A DNA stretch of 64,000 nucleotides, from the NCBI RefSeq assembly GCF_014356525.2, contig NC_052516.1, forward strand, positions 31,655,484 to 31,719,483. Direction: 5' to 3'. Under the pieces are notes generated by a model, which searched no databases, had not been told where the DNA came from, and saw nothing but the letters and a program-made list of their open reading frames with translations. Made by a program: the position numbers and the translations under genes. Within the stretch, counting starts at the first letter, position 1, and the number at the start of each line of letters is the position of its first letter. Shown piece by piece: positions 34,637 to 44,382 of this stretch. Source of the DNA: Nilaparvata lugens. Its lineage: Eukaryota; Arthropoda; Insecta; Hemiptera; Delphacidae.

Positions 34637-35279
34637 TATTTTCCCACCAGTACAACTGGAAACATCTAGCAAATATGAAGTAGCCCTAATAGATCTATAT
34701 ACATACAATACAATTCCAAATATTGAAAACAATATCAATGATAAGTTTAGCTATAATGGAAAACAAGTGAAAATACCAGTAGGGTCATATGAATTGGATG
34801 ATATAGTAGATTATATACGAAATAAATTATCTCTTACAAGTGGTCAACTGAAAATCAAAGCTAATAATAATACACTACAGTGTGAGTTATATGCAGATAG
34901 AGAAATTGATATCAGTATGAAAGATAGTGTTGCTCCAATTCTTGGATTCCAACACATGAAGCTAGAAGCTAATAAATGGCACATATCTACAAAACCAGTT
35001 CACATTATGCGTGTGAATAGCATCAGAGTAGAATGTAATATTGCAAAAGGATCTTATGATAATGGTAGTGAAGGTCACATACTGTATGAGTTCTATACAA
35101 CTGTACCACCAGGTTTCAAAATAATTGTATCTCCAAAAACTGTAGTGTACCTACCAATCAATACAAACCGAATAGATCACATTCGTGTAAAACTAATAGA
35201 TCAAAATAATGAATTGATCAATTTCCGAGGAGAAACTATAACTGTTCGTTTACATGTAAGAAAATCACCAACTATATAA
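34596..35279 (+). CDS. Minor capsid (penton-like) protein
   Basis: 227 residues from ATG 34596, which I prefer to the earlier 34560 because the residues between fall in the overlap with the protease. The C-terminus has the family-like ending LINFRGETITVRLHVR. In Polintons the penton homologue is a single jelly-roll protein of about this size, encoded next to the major capsid protein, and it would occupy the vertices of the capsid. The middle (VPPGFKIIVSPKTVVYLPIN) fits alternating beta-strands. Assignment rests on position, length and motif resemblance. Confidence 0.78.
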   Translation: MFSLTANQNPLVSDIFPPVQLETSSKYEVALIDLYTYNTIPNIENNINDKFSYNGKQVKIPVGSYELDDIVDYIRNKLSLTSGQLKIKANNNTLQCELYADREIDISMKDSVAPILGFQHMKLEANKWHISTKPVHIMRVNSIRVECNIAKGSYDNGSEGHILYEFYTTVPPGFKIIVSPKTVVYLPINTNRIDHIRVKLIDQNNELINFRGETITVRLHVRKSPTI

Positions 35280-35420
35280 AAATAATGTTGATATTCTCAA
35301 GTAGTGGAAATAATAATAATACAATGATAAATCAACATAAACTCACACCCAAAAATGTTGAACTATTACAAAGATTAGGATTTATTGTATATAATAAAAA
35401 TAAGAATAGAAATAATTATA

Positions 35421-36647
35421 ATGTCTCATCCAAAAGATATGAATACTATTGATACAATATTCAATGTCTCAGAAAAACCAAACTTTGATGAGAGTATAAC
35501 AAAGTTTGAATATCATACACACACTCCTTATGCATCTCAAACATTCAACCACAATGATGAAATACGTATAAATTTGAATCAACAAGATGTCTATACACTA
35601 CCCAGTAAAAGTTTCCTTCTAATTGAAGGACAAGTTGAGGTTAAGAAAGCAGATGATACTAAAACTGAAAATTATTCACTAATTAATAATGGAGTAGCTT
35701 ATTTATTTGATGAAATCAGATATGAACTTGGTGGTGTGGAAGTTGATCGTACACGTAATCTTGGTATTACAACTACAATGAAAAATCTTCTAAGTGAAAC
35801 AGCACTCAATACAAAAGTGTGGGAGAATGCAGGATGGAAATTGGATGGATGGAATAAAATTGACAAATTCAGTTTTTGTATACCTTTGGAGATGTGGTTG
35901 GGTGTAATGGAAGACTACAAGAAAGTTATATTGAATGTTCGTCAGGAAATTATTCTATTAAGATCTTCAACAGATGCAGATGCAGTGACTACCACTGATG
36001 GAGCTACAGTTAAAATTAATATTACAAAGATACAATGGAAAGTACCCTATATACATGTTTCTGACCACATTCGGCTTGATTTGTTGAACCTATCACATAC
36101 AGATAAACCAATTAATTTACCTTTTAGATCATGGCAGATACATGAGTATCCAACACTTCCTCAAACTACTACTCATCAATGGACAGTTAAAACAGCTTCA
36201 CAAATGGAGAAGCCTAGATTTATTATTCTAGGCTTTCAAACTGATAAGAAAAATAAACTGAGTGCAAACAAGTCATGTTTTGATCTATGTAAACTACACA
36301 ATGTTCGTCTCTATTTGAATGCACAATACTTCCCCTATGACAATATAATGGGAAGCAAACACTTGCTCTATCATATGTTTAGTAGCTTCCCACATGCTTA
36401 CTATCCACATAATAACAGTAACAATCTTACTTCAATATCATATAATACATTCATTGAAAAGGCTGCACTAATAGTAATAGATTGCAGTCGTCAAAATGAA
36501 TTGTTGAAATCTGGTGCACTAGATGTTAAACTTACATTTGAAACTAATGAAAATATACCTGATAAAACCTCTGCCTACTGTCTAATTCTTTATGATAATG
36601 TGTATGAATACACACCATTGAGTGGTATGGTTAGGAAAGTAATGTAG
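35421..36647 (+). CDS. Major capsid protein (double jelly-roll, hexon-like)
   Basis: 408 residues from ATG 35421. An upstream ATG at 35385 would add 12 hydrophobic residues and is less likely. Landmarks are EIRINLNQQDVYTLP, FLLIEGQVEV, GVAYLFDEIRYELGGVEVD and FCIPLEMWLGVMEDYKKV, with a C-terminal YCLILYDNVYEYTPLSG. It resembles the capsid proteins of insect Polinton/adintovirus elements, which form trimeric capsomers. It lies immediately after the penton gene and converges with the polymerase gene. The frame is intact. Confidence 0.85.
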   Translation: MSHPKDMNTIDTIFNVSEKPNFDESITKFEYHTHTPYASQTFNHNDEIRINLNQQDVYTLPSKSFLLIEGQVEVKKADDTKTENYSLINNGVAYLFDEIRYELGGVEVDRTRNLGITTTMKNLLSETALNTKVWENAGWKLDGWNKIDKFSFCIPLEMWLGVMEDYKKVILNVRQEIILLRSSTDADAVTTTDGATVKINITKIQWKVPYIHVSDHIRLDLLNLSHTDKPINLPFRSWQIHEYPTLPQTTTHQWTVKTASQMEKPRFIILGFQTDKKNKLSANKSCFDLCKLHNVRLYLNAQYFPYDNIMGSKHLLYHMFSSFPHAYYPHNNSNNLTSISYNTFIEKAALIVIDCSRQNELLKSGALDVKLTFETNENIPDKTSAYCLILYDNVYEYTPLSGMVRKVM

Positions 36648-36900
36648 AAGATTACAATAATTATAAAACCTTATAATTGAGAATTAATTACAGCATCAAA
36701 GTGGAAAATTTGTCATAAAAATTAATAGAGAGAATAATTAATTTTAAGCCTCTACAAGGTTTTAATATTATAACTGAAGAAATACAGGAATAATTGATAA
36801 TTCTAAATATTTTTTTACAAATACACACCTACCTACCTACCAACCTACCTACCAACCTACCTACCAACCTACCTACCTACCTACCTACCTACCTACCTAC
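36648..36900. repeat. Convergent intergenic region with (CCTA)n
   Basis: It separates the capsid (+) and polymerase (-) genes. CCTA/CCAA units fill 36826-36903 and run into the polymerase stop codon (TAG, complement of 36901-36903), so the tract supplies that stop. Likely the shared 3' end region of both transcripts. Confidence 0.75.
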
Positions 36901-39900
36901 CTAGCTAGATAGTGATCTCACCCTTTTGGTAGCAGCATGCTCATCATCACACCTCCTTTTACTGTTCTGAATATCTTTATGTCCCCAAGCCAATGTATTT
37001 ATACAATCATTTCTTATGAATCTTTTATCATCATAGGGCCTAAGAGCAACCTTCTCCTGGTTTTCAGTTGTGACAATATGTAGTTTACTTACAATATGTA
37101 CAGATTTTATTGTATGCTCAACACCTTCAAACAAACATTTTTTGTACAACTTGAATTGTAATTGGTTTCTTTGAGCACTCTTTGGAACACCCTTGGCCAC
37201 CTTCTTTTCTTCACAGTTAGAGAATATAAATGAGTACATTTTGGCTTGTAATCCTATAAATTCAGTTATAATTCTGCCACCATTCTCATCTTTGAATTTA
37301 CCAATTACTTTTTTATTCTCCTCATTATAACATGGGTGATTTTTAGGAAAGTTTGATGTGTCAAATAAATGTTTATATTTCCTAATATCTTCATAAATAT
37401 CTTCAGTCTGTATCACATACATAAAACTATCAGTATCAGACATCAAAACTTCACATTTGTCTTTGAATATATTCTTGATTTGATTGTAATGGAAATCGTA
37501 CATAACATTTTTGCTGTGTTCCAATATTACAGCACCAACAAAAATTGGTTTGTTCAATACAACTTTAATTTTATTCAAGCACACACCAGTAACATTCTCA
37601 TTATATGGAAACCAATTTTTTACTCTTGGCTTGGAGATGATTCTGTCTAGTTTCTCTTCATCCATTACAATTTCAAAGTCTGTATGGTTTTTAACATTCA
37701 TGAGAGTGCGGCCATAACAACTATTATTAATCAACTTGTAAAGGGTTCGATCAAATTCATTATCTGCTACTGTCCTTAATTGTGTATTCATATCAATGAA
37801 AGGTTTCATCCATCTACTTTGTTCAAATTTTATACCTCTGTGTACTTTTTTCAACACCATACCCAATTCTAAGTAGAGTTTTAGATTATCAGAATATATT
37901 ACATATTTTTCTTTGTTTGTGAATGTTGTTATTAGTTTCTCATATCTACCAGTAGGTGGTGTTTCTTTCAAGGGTGCTAGAGGGAAACAATTGTGTGTGC
38001 TTTGAAGGTGAGAGGGGTATTCCAAGTCCACTTCCAACATGTACCCTAAACTTGAATCAGTTATTTTTTGAGGATCAAATTCTTCTATTTCTCTTTCACT
38101 CATCCATTCAAATTTTGAATGTGGAAGATTTCCAGACATACCCACGGCATACAAATTATTACAATCCCAATAGATTATGTATGTTTCTGGCTCATTTATG
38201 TTGAAATTACTCATATATCTATTGTTTGCTTTTGCATATCTCTTAGGAACGACACTTATCCCCCCTCTTATTCCTTTTTCAAAGAATAGGTGCATATCAA
38301 TATCAGTCAAGAGTTCGAGCTCTACTCCTGTAATTTTCAACATAGCAAACCAAGAATAATGTGGAAGAGAGAAGAAGTGAGCTGGGTCTAGATTATAGGT
38401 ACGCATGAAACTTGTTCGAAAATTCTGAAAAATGTCTGCTAATAGAAGAATGTCTGTTTTTAAGTAAAGGTCATGGTATTCAGCAAGATTTTTTATGTTG
38501 AAATGCTTCCAAATGTTCTGTGCATGCTGATATTCTGTTTCAGTGATTTGACTGTCGGTTAGTCTACTGTAGAATTTATCAATAGTAGGTAATTTCGTTT
38601 CTTGGAATCGCTCAAAACTATTCATATATTCGTATGGGTAAAATTGTTTTGTTTTCAATAGGTCTGCTTTATTTGAGGAGAAATGTTTTGATAGAAGATC
38701 AAATTTTGAATTGATCTCAGCCAATTTCTCAAGAGATGAATTCAAGAAATTGAGAGAATCAATAAATCTTAGTGTATCATTCAATGTTATAGAGATAATT
38801 TTCTCACTAGTCTTGGCAATACAGCTTATTTTTTTCTTATAATTAGTCAATGCTTGTATTATAAAATGTGAATCATATCCTGAAAAATTATGAAACACTA
38901 CTGGTATCTTTTCAACTTTTTCTGCATTTAAATTACAATTGTTGTGGGCTGCACCCAGGTACATCCCATTTGAATGTGAGTGGTGCCTAACCCTATCAAA
39001 CAGTAAACGTTTATTACATAAGCAACACAATGTTTCCTCTAAGAATTTTCTATTCTCTTCAGAATTAATGGTCATGGGGATATTTTGTTTTAATTTATCT
39101 TTCAGAATAATACCATATTCATCTAATTCACCTATAAATTTCTCAATTAAGGTTTCAGATTCTGTAAGGGAATTTGCTCTTACAATTTTAGGACCACAGT
39201 GAATATTTCCACTTTCATTTACAATAACATATCCATATCCACAAGGAATGTGTTCTCCATTGATGATTAGACACTCAAGGTCTGCATAAATGATATAGGG
39301 AACTCTAAGTGTATAGGAGAAATTTTTGAATGTTAAAATTTCATGTCCTTTTTGTGGCATTTCTACTCTCTGAGTTTTCTCCAGAGAGCATGATTCAATA
39401 TGATTGTTCAATTTTTGTAGGGCATTTTTTCTAGTAAATCGATGAAAACAGTGTGGACATATTTCTACTTTATGTCCATGTTTAGTGTAATTGGACAATA
39501 ATCTTGATAGATTTTTTACAAGAGTATAATATTTTTTATCTTTACTTGATAATAATAATAGTGTAATCTTGTGCTGCCGATCTTTATTTTTTGATATAAG
39601 TAATGGATAGAAGGTATGATTTTCATGAGCAATAACATTTATACATATGGTTGGGTTTTGTTTTTCGAATTTTGAAATATCTTCCAGACTAAGTGGGAAA
39701 TTTAGATCATTGATATTGATTAGATTCAATAATTTTTTCAAGTCTCCAACTCTATTAGTCCTCTTATTATGGAAGAAAGCTAAGACAGACCAAATAAATG
39801 AAAGACTATCATCACTTTTCACATTCACTATAGCTTTCTTATCTGTTATGAACTTCGGTATAGGAATGAACGATGATTCGCTTGAATTTAAGGAACAAAG

Positions 39901-40737
39901 TCTAAACAAATTCCTCACCAGAGTATAGTGTTTCTTACCATTTGATTCTAGAAGTAAAAGCGTAATTTTATGCTCTCTATGTTGATTTTCTGATGTAAGT
40001 AATGGATAGACAATTTCATTTTCATATCCAACAACATTTATAGATATAGTTGGGTTTTGTTTTTCGAATTTTGAAATATCTTCCAAAATAAGTGGGAAAT
40101 TTAGATCATTGATATTAATTAGATTTAATAATTTTTTCAAGTCGCTAACTCTATTATTTGTTCTATTATTATGAAAATAAGCTAGAACAGACCAGACAAA
40201 ACATAAATCATCTTCATTCCTGATATTTAAAATGACTCTTTTAACTGCTATTCTTTTGGGTGTCAAGACATATGAACCTGTTCCATGTATGGGTGAATAT
40301 TTCACTATATTCAAATCAAATCTTTGAAACTCATCAATTACCCACCCACTACCATTTTGAATGAATTTATCAAACTTTTCATTTATTATATTTTCAGCCT
40401 CCTCCCATTGCTTATGAAATTCATTGACATTATTATGAATATTGATAATTGATCTTGATTTTCCATGAAATGTAGGTGTGATTTCCAATTGATCAACATC
40501 AGTTACAATTTTTCTTAATTTCACATGTAAACTAACAAACCATTTAACATTTCCATTAAATTTTTTCGATTTTGAAAGCATTATTTCCAGAATAATTGGT
40601 CTAAATTGTTCAAATAGTATCTTAATATCAGTAGTCAAGAATTCTGTCCATTTATATAAGATAACATTACCATTAATACTCGTCACCATTTTTTTATATA
40701 GAGAGGAAAGCAATCTGGCTTGTGGCTTGTGGTCCAT
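36901..40737 (-). CDS. POLB: Protein-primed family B DNA polymerase
   Basis: 1278 residues. Exonuclease motifs are Exo I D486/E488 (YADLECLI), Exo II 617-622 (NFSGYD) and Exo III Y758-D762. Polymerase motifs are A D858 (WDCNNLY), B K1001-G1009 (KLINNSCYG) and C D1101-D1103 (SDTDS). A zinc-binding CCLC...H...H..C segment lies at 571-601, and a C2H2-like finger at 427-450. This is the replicative enzyme, expected to start synthesis from a protein at the terminal repeats. A ~115-residue module is present twice in tandem (about 166-281 and 301-414). The usual insect relatives, as I recall them, have it once. All catalytic residues are present. TATA and initiator-like elements lie just upstream (40752-40787). 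Confidence 0.95.
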   Translation of the reverse strand: MDHKPQARLLSSLYKKMVTSINGNVILYKWTEFLTTDIKILFEQFRPIILEIMLSKSKKFNGNVKWFVSLHVKLRKIVTDVDQLEITPTFHGKSRSIINIHNNVNEFHKQWEEAENIINEKFDKFIQNGSGWVIDEFQRFDLNIVKYSPIHGTGSYVLTPKRIAVKRVILNIRNEDDLCFVWSVLAYFHNNRTNNRVSDLKKLLNLININDLNFPLILEDISKFEKQNPTISINVVGYENEIVYPLLTSENQHREHKITLLLLESNGKKHYTLVRNLFRLCSLNSSESSFIPIPKFITDKKAIVNVKSDDSLSFIWSVLAFFHNKRTNRVGDLKKLLNLININDLNFPLSLEDISKFEKQNPTICINVIAHENHTFYPLLISKNKDRQHKITLLLLSSKDKKYYTLVKNLSRLLSNYTKHGHKVEICPHCFHRFTRKNALQKLNNHIESCSLEKTQRVEMPQKGHEILTFKNFSYTLRVPYIIYADLECLIINGEHIPCGYGYVIVNESGNIHCGPKIVRANSLTESETLIEKFIGELDEYGIILKDKLKQNIPMTINSEENRKFLEETLCCLCNKRLLFDRVRHHSHSNGMYLGAAHNNCNLNAEKVEKIPVVFHNFSGYDSHFIIQALTNYKKKISCIAKTSEKIISITLNDTLRFIDSLNFLNSSLEKLAEINSKFDLLSKHFSSNKADLLKTKQFYPYEYMNSFERFQETKLPTIDKFYSRLTDSQITETEYQHAQNIWKHFNIKNLAEYHDLYLKTDILLLADIFQNFRTSFMRTYNLDPAHFFSLPHYSWFAMLKITGVELELLTDIDMHLFFEKGIRGGISVVPKRYAKANNRYMSNFNINEPETYIIYWDCNNLYAVGMSGNLPHSKFEWMSEREIEEFDPQKITDSSLGYMLEVDLEYPSHLQSTHNCFPLAPLKETPPTGRYEKLITTFTNKEKYVIYSDNLKLYLELGMVLKKVHRGIKFEQSRWMKPFIDMNTQLRTVADNEFDRTLYKLINNSCYGRTLMNVKNHTDFEIVMDEEKLDRIISKPRVKNWFPYNENVTGVCLNKIKVVLNKPIFVGAVILEHSKNVMYDFHYNQIKNIFKDKCEVLMSDTDSFMYVIQTEDIYEDIRKYKHLFDTSNFPKNHPCYNEENKKVIGKFKDENGGRIITEFIGLQAKMYSFIFSNCEEKKVAKGVPKSAQRNQLQFKLYKKCLFEGVEHTIKSVHIVSKLHIVTTENQEKVALRPYDDKRFIRNDCINTLAWGHKDIQNSKRRCDDEHAATKRVRSLSS

Positions 40738-40905
40738 TGTAAATCTGGTACTGAAATGAGAATAAAGTTGTTATACATCTATTTATATAGGTTAAATTGC
40801 AATCTAAAACAATGTTTGAGGAATATAACAAATTGAACTCTCAAACCTACAAAATAATCTCCTAATTGTTTTTGAACCTTTTTCATTGTGAGATAAAAAA
40901 AACAC
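40738..40905. promoter_or_regulatory. Divergent promoter region, polymerase and integrase block
   Basis: For the polymerase, TATAAATA (40787-40780, minus) is followed by TCAGTA with its A at 40752, a TATA-to-initiator distance of 35 bp and 15 bp before the ATG. TTATTCTCATTTCAG also resembles a splice acceptor, so a leader intron cannot be excluded. No equally clear promoter was seen on +. Confidence 0.45.
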
Positions 40906-41154
40906 ATGAAAAAAGTTAGATTTGCTCCTGAAAATAGATTGGTTTCAATGAATATTTTACACACCTATAACTATGCAATGAAACGATCCAGGGATGGGAC
41001 AATCTGGCAACAATCTTGCATGGATCGATTACGTTTTCAAGATAGAATTGATAGAATTGGTAGAATTGTAGAAAGTATACTAACAGAAAGCCATCGAACA
41101 AAAATGTATAATCAATTAAAAAATAATGTCAACAAGAAAGAAACTTGCACATGA
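40906..41154 (+). CDS. Small hypothetical Polinton protein
   Basis: 82 residues, basic and Arg-rich in the middle (DRLRFQDRIDRIGRIVES), predicted helical. It lies directly before the integrase and overlaps its start by 29 nt, an arrangement seen between other genes of this element. I recognise no family. It could be a real small gene or an unused frame upstream of the integrase. Confidence 0.4.
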   Translation: MKKVRFAPENRLVSMNILHTYNYAMKRSRDGTIWQQSCMDRLRFQDRIDRIGRIVESILTESHRTKMYNQLKNNVNKKETCT

Positions 41155-42055
41155 GCTGCATGGTAGAGTCAGACGTAATTTCCTAACACGTCGCACTGAA
41201 ATAAAAGGTCTAACAGATTTATATCAAGCTGATATTGTTGACATGTCCAACTACAGCACATTTAATAAAAACTTTAGGTACATACTAACTGTAATCAACT
41301 GTTTCAGTAAATTTGCATTTGCAATACCAATGAAAACTAAAACTGGAAATGAGGTGGCAGCAGCATTGAAGCCAATACTTGAGAAGCACAAAATAGTTAA
41401 TTTCCAAACTGATGCAGGTAAAGAATTCTACAACGCAGCTGTTCAGAATCTATTCAAAACTCATAAAATCAATCATTACAGTACATATAGTGATAAAAAA
41501 GCAGCAATTTGTGAGCGCTTCAATCGAACTCTCAAAGAGAATATGTTCCGTGAATTCACAATACAAGGTAATCATAAATGGCTGGAACTACTACCTAAAC
41601 TAATAACTAATTACAATAACAGTGTCCACAGAACAATTCGAATGAAACCTGTTGAGGTGAATAGGAAAAATGAGAAATATGTGCTGATGAATATAGAGAA
41701 AGCTAGCATGCGTAAAACATTCAAACAGATGAAACCAAAGTATAAGATTGGCGATAAAGTACGAATTAGTCGCTACAAAAGAATATTTGATAAAGGCTAT
41801 CTAGCAAACTGGACAAATGAAATATTCACTGTACACAATATACTCCCTACCATTCCTTTCACGTATCATCTGAGAGACATTAGTAATGAAATCATTAAAG
41901 GTACATTCTATGAATATGAAATGCAAAAAACAAAATATCCTGATGTCTATCTAATTGAGAAAGTACTGAAGAAGAAAGATGGTAAGATGTATGTTAAATG
42001 GCTTGGTTTTGATTCAAAATATAATTCATGGGTTGAAGGTGATGATATGATGTAA
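41126..42055 (+). CDS. INT: Integrase (rve family) with C-terminal chromodomain
   Basis: 309 residues. Catalytic acidic residues are D36 (QADIVDM), D96 (FQTDAGKEF) and E130 (AAICERFNR). The region after them (NNSVHRTIRMKPVEV) is the usual rve C-terminal part. Residues 270-309 (VYLIEKVLKKKDGKMYVKW, YNSWVEGDD) form a chromodomain, typical of Polinton and chromovirus integrases and thought to guide insertion to marked chromatin. It should insert the element and create 6 bp target duplications. It ends 13 bp before the ATPase gene. Its last two-fifths are repeated at 47466-47954. Confidence 0.95.
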   Translation: MSTRKKLAHELHGRVRRNFLTRRTEIKGLTDLYQADIVDMSNYSTFNKNFRYILTVINCFSKFAFAIPMKTKTGNEVAAALKPILEKHKIVNFQTDAGKEFYNAAVQNLFKTHKINHYSTYSDKKAAICERFNRTLKENMFREFTIQGNHKWLELLPKLITNYNNSVHRTIRMKPVEVNRKNEKYVLMNIEKASMRKTFKQMKPKYKIGDKVRISRYKRIFDKGYLANWTNEIFTVHNILPTIPFTYHLRDISNEIIKGTFYEYEMQKTKYPDVYLIEKVLKKKDGKMYVKWLGFDSKYNSWVEGDDMM

Positions 42056-42068
42056 TATAATAAAAAAT

Positions 42069-42773
42069 ATGTTCAAATTCAAACAGCATAAATCAAAACT
42101 ACCATTAATAAACTTCGACAAGTATTTAAATGATAACAGGAAACTTAAGATTTCAAAAAGACACAGTGAACTCTTACCAAACTCTATAAGATGTATTGTG
42201 TGTGGCCCAAGTAATTCTGGGAAAACAAATACAGTTTTCAATTTATTATTTGCAGAGAATGGGATTAAATTCTTACACTTGAATATATTCACTAAATCAC
42301 ATCAGCAAGATAAGTACCAACTCTTGAAAAAGATTATGCAACAGATACCTGAAATTAAATTTAACTTGTACAAAGATAATGATGAAATTCAACAACCAAA
42401 TGATATGCCTCAAAATTCAGTTATGATATTTGATGATATTTGTATGGAGAATCAACAAAATATTCGTAACTATTTTAGTATGGGAAGACACAATAAAATT
42501 GATTGTTTTTACATTTGTCAAACTTACTCTAGTATTCCCAAACAATTGATTAGGGATAATTGTAATCTAGTTGTTGCTTTCAAGCAGGATAATCGTAACC
42601 TACAACATATATATCATGATCATGTATACCCTGATATGAGTAAAGGTGAATTCAGTGCATTATGTGCTCAAGCATGGAGAAATAATAATAATGAATTTCT
42701 AGTTATTAATAAAGAATGTGACACACACAATGGTCGGTACAGACTTGGTTTTGATAGATTTGTTATAATATAA
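42069..42773 (+). CDS. ATP: Packaging ATPase (A32/FtsK-HerA type)
   Basis: 234 residues. Walker A CGPSNSGKTNT lies at about 43-53 and Walker B VMIFDD at about 117-122, followed by the QTYSSIPKQLIRDN segment. This family pumps genomic DNA into capsids. It is a strong hint that this lineage formed virions. Start codon 13 bp after the integrase stop; next gene begins 2 bp after its stop. A copy with an identical protein is at 47968-48672. Confidence 0.93.
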   Translation: MFKFKQHKSKLPLINFDKYLNDNRKLKISKRHSELLPNSIRCIVCGPSNSGKTNTVFNLLFAENGIKFLHLNIFTKSHQQDKYQLLKKIMQQIPEIKFNLYKDNDEIQQPNDMPQNSVMIFDDICMENQQNIRNYFSMGRHNKIDCFYICQTYSSIPKQLIRDNCNLVVAFKQDNRNLQHIYHDHVYPDMSKGEFSALCAQAWRNNNNEFLVINKECDTHNGRYRLGFDRFVII

Positions 42774-42775
42774 AA

Positions 42776-43801
42776 ATGCATAAAAAAGATTTGGAAGAGT
42801 GGAGTGTGCTACAAAAAAAAATTAAAAAACTACGTGACTCAATTCGTAGAAAACATCGTGAATTATCACATAATGTAGTCAGTGAAGAAGAACACTTTCA
42901 AAAACAATTCAAACCAATTACAGAATCATTGAAGCAATTACAACATCAACCCATTGAAAGAAAAATTAAAATAGAAAAGAAGGAACAACAAGAGCAAGAA
43001 GGAGGGGAAAAACAAGAACAACAAGAAGAAGAAGGAGAAGAAGAAGAAGAAGAAGAAGAAGAAGAAGAAGAAGAAGAAGAAGAAGAAGAAGAAGAAGAAG
43101 AAGAAGGATCTATAACTACCGGTGCTGATGATGATAAAAGTGGAATTAGAGGAATATTCAATTCAACAATTCAAAGATTAACATCGAATGCCCGTAGAGC
43201 TAGCATTTCTAGTTACATAGATAATTTCATGCGAGCAACAAAAAGAGGAAATCTGTATGGAGTTCACTATAATCCTGATATTAATGAGTGGCAAATTGGT
43301 AATAAAGTTGTAAAATTTTATGATAAAGAAATCCTCATTGATAACAGCAAATCATTCATGCTTACACATGGGTTATTGGAATTATTATTCAAAGCAGTAC
43401 CTGATAAACATATTTACAAGAGAACTGATTTGCAAACCTATAAAAATATACTTCAAATAACATCAGTTCATCTTGATAGTTTGGGTCGAGTTAAGAGAAA
43501 TACCAGTTACAAATATGTTAATATTATTAAGAAATTATTCCCACCTAAAAAAGGAGTTACTCGAGGTAGAGGTGCTGGTGATAGTAGTTTAGAACAAGAA
43601 GATATGCAAATTGTAGTACCAAGAAAAAAAATGAAAAAGCAATATGTTTATTGGGATAACCCAAACGAGTTATGTGAAAGATTGAATCTATTGGTAAATT
43701 CAAAAATAGCTGGGCACACTGGACATGATGCAGAGATTATGAGTATCATAGAAGAGTTGCGTGAAATTGGAATAATTATTGGTGGTAATTTAGTATTATA
43801 G
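42776..43801 (+). CDS. DUF8207-like Polinton protein with poly-Glu tract
   Basis: 341 residues. The N-terminus (1-70) is charged and likely coiled coil. Residues ~84-111 are almost pure Glu. The C-terminal half (GNLYGVHYNPDINEWQIGNK, YVYWDNPNELCERLNLLV, IMSIIEELREIGIIIGG) resembles a family common in insect genomes that I know as DUF8207. Its function is unknown, and its constant neighbourhood in Polintons suggests a virion or replication role. The poly-Glu tract is encoded by GAA repeats (about 43027-43108) and is a mutable site. The copy at 48675 shows massive expansion there. Confidence 0.8.
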   Translation: MHKKDLEEWSVLQKKIKKLRDSIRRKHRELSHNVVSEEEHFQKQFKPITESLKQLQHQPIERKIKIEKKEQQEQEGGEKQEQQEEEGEEEEEEEEEEEEEEEEEEEEEEEGSITTGADDDKSGIRGIFNSTIQRLTSNARRASISSYIDNFMRATKRGNLYGVHYNPDINEWQIGNKVVKFYDKEILIDNSKSFMLTHGLLELLFKAVPDKHIYKRTDLQTYKNILQITSVHLDSLGRVKRNTSYKYVNIIKKLFPPKKGVTRGRGAGDSSLEQEDMQIVVPRKKMKKQYVYWDNPNELCERLNLLVNSKIAGHTGHDAEIMSIIEELREIGIIIGGNLVL

Positions 43802-43820
43802 AAAAATATACTCTAGTATA

Positions 43821-44105
43821 ATGTCTATTGATAAATTTGGTCGATATTTACATAATAATAAGAAGAATAATAATATTAATGTTGAAATTAGAAATTTGAT
43901 TCAGAATTTTATAAGGATTATACAATTCATCCCATTAGTTGCTCATAATATCCCAGAAATTGATCTTAATGATAATGAACAATTCAAAGCAATGTCAGAT
44001 CCACAATTATTATCAAAGTATGAAAAGTATGCTGCTGAAACAGCACAACCCTGGTTCTTTAGAGCATGGTTTGATGAAAAATTCATATACAAACATGAAG
44101 TATAA
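43821..44105 (+). CDS. Small Polinton protein 1 (MSIDKFG family)
   Basis: 94 residues, starting MSIDKFGRYL. It shares the start MSIDKFG, a helical middle and a short D-LL-tail arrangement with the next gene, so the two are tandem paralogues. No known family. Spacing to neighbours is 19 and 10 bp, as elsewhere in the operon-like block. Confidence 0.6.
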   Translation: MSIDKFGRYLHNNKKNNNINVEIRNLIQNFIRIIQFIPLVAHNIPEIDLNDNEQFKAMSDPQLLSKYEKYAAETAQPWFFRAWFDEKFIYKHEV

Positions 44106-44115
44106 TAAAAAAAAC

Positions 44116-44382
44116 ATGAGTATTGATAAATTTGGATGTCATTTGAGTAGAAAACAAGAGAAATCAAGTAGAAATCAAGAGGCTGAAGAATTAATTAATA
44201 TATTACAGAATATCGTTAGTTTAGCAAAAAAATTCGGTTCTTATTATCTACCAAAGAATGTTGATCTTAATAATATGAAACAATGGATGTATTTAACTGA
44301 TCCAAACTTACTTCATGATTTCCCTCCCACTTCAAAAAATAAATTCAAATTTTGGTATGAATATAATGTTGAATCCACCTGA
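44116..44382 (+). CDS. Small Polinton protein 2 (MSIDKFG family)
   Basis: 88 residues from ATG 44116 (MSIDKFGCHL). An earlier ATG at 43939 would run through the preceding gene out of frame and is rejected. Shared features with protein 1 are MSIDKFG, an EIR/EEL-rich helix and a DP-LL-motif near the end (DPQLLSKY versus DPNLLHDF). Function unknown. Confidence 0.6.
   Translation: MSIDKFGCHLSRKQEKSSRNQEAEELINILQNIVSLAKKFGSYYLPKNVDLNNMKQWMYLTDPNLLHDFPPTSKNKFKFWYEYNVEST

Noticed and set aside
37369..39928. Several + strand frames of 60-93 codons
   Set aside because: All are antisense to the polymerase gene, which carries every catalytic motif.
43939..44115. Upstream extension of small protein 2
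   Set aside because: Overlaps small protein 1 out of frame; the ATG at 44116 restores the shared MSIDKFG start.
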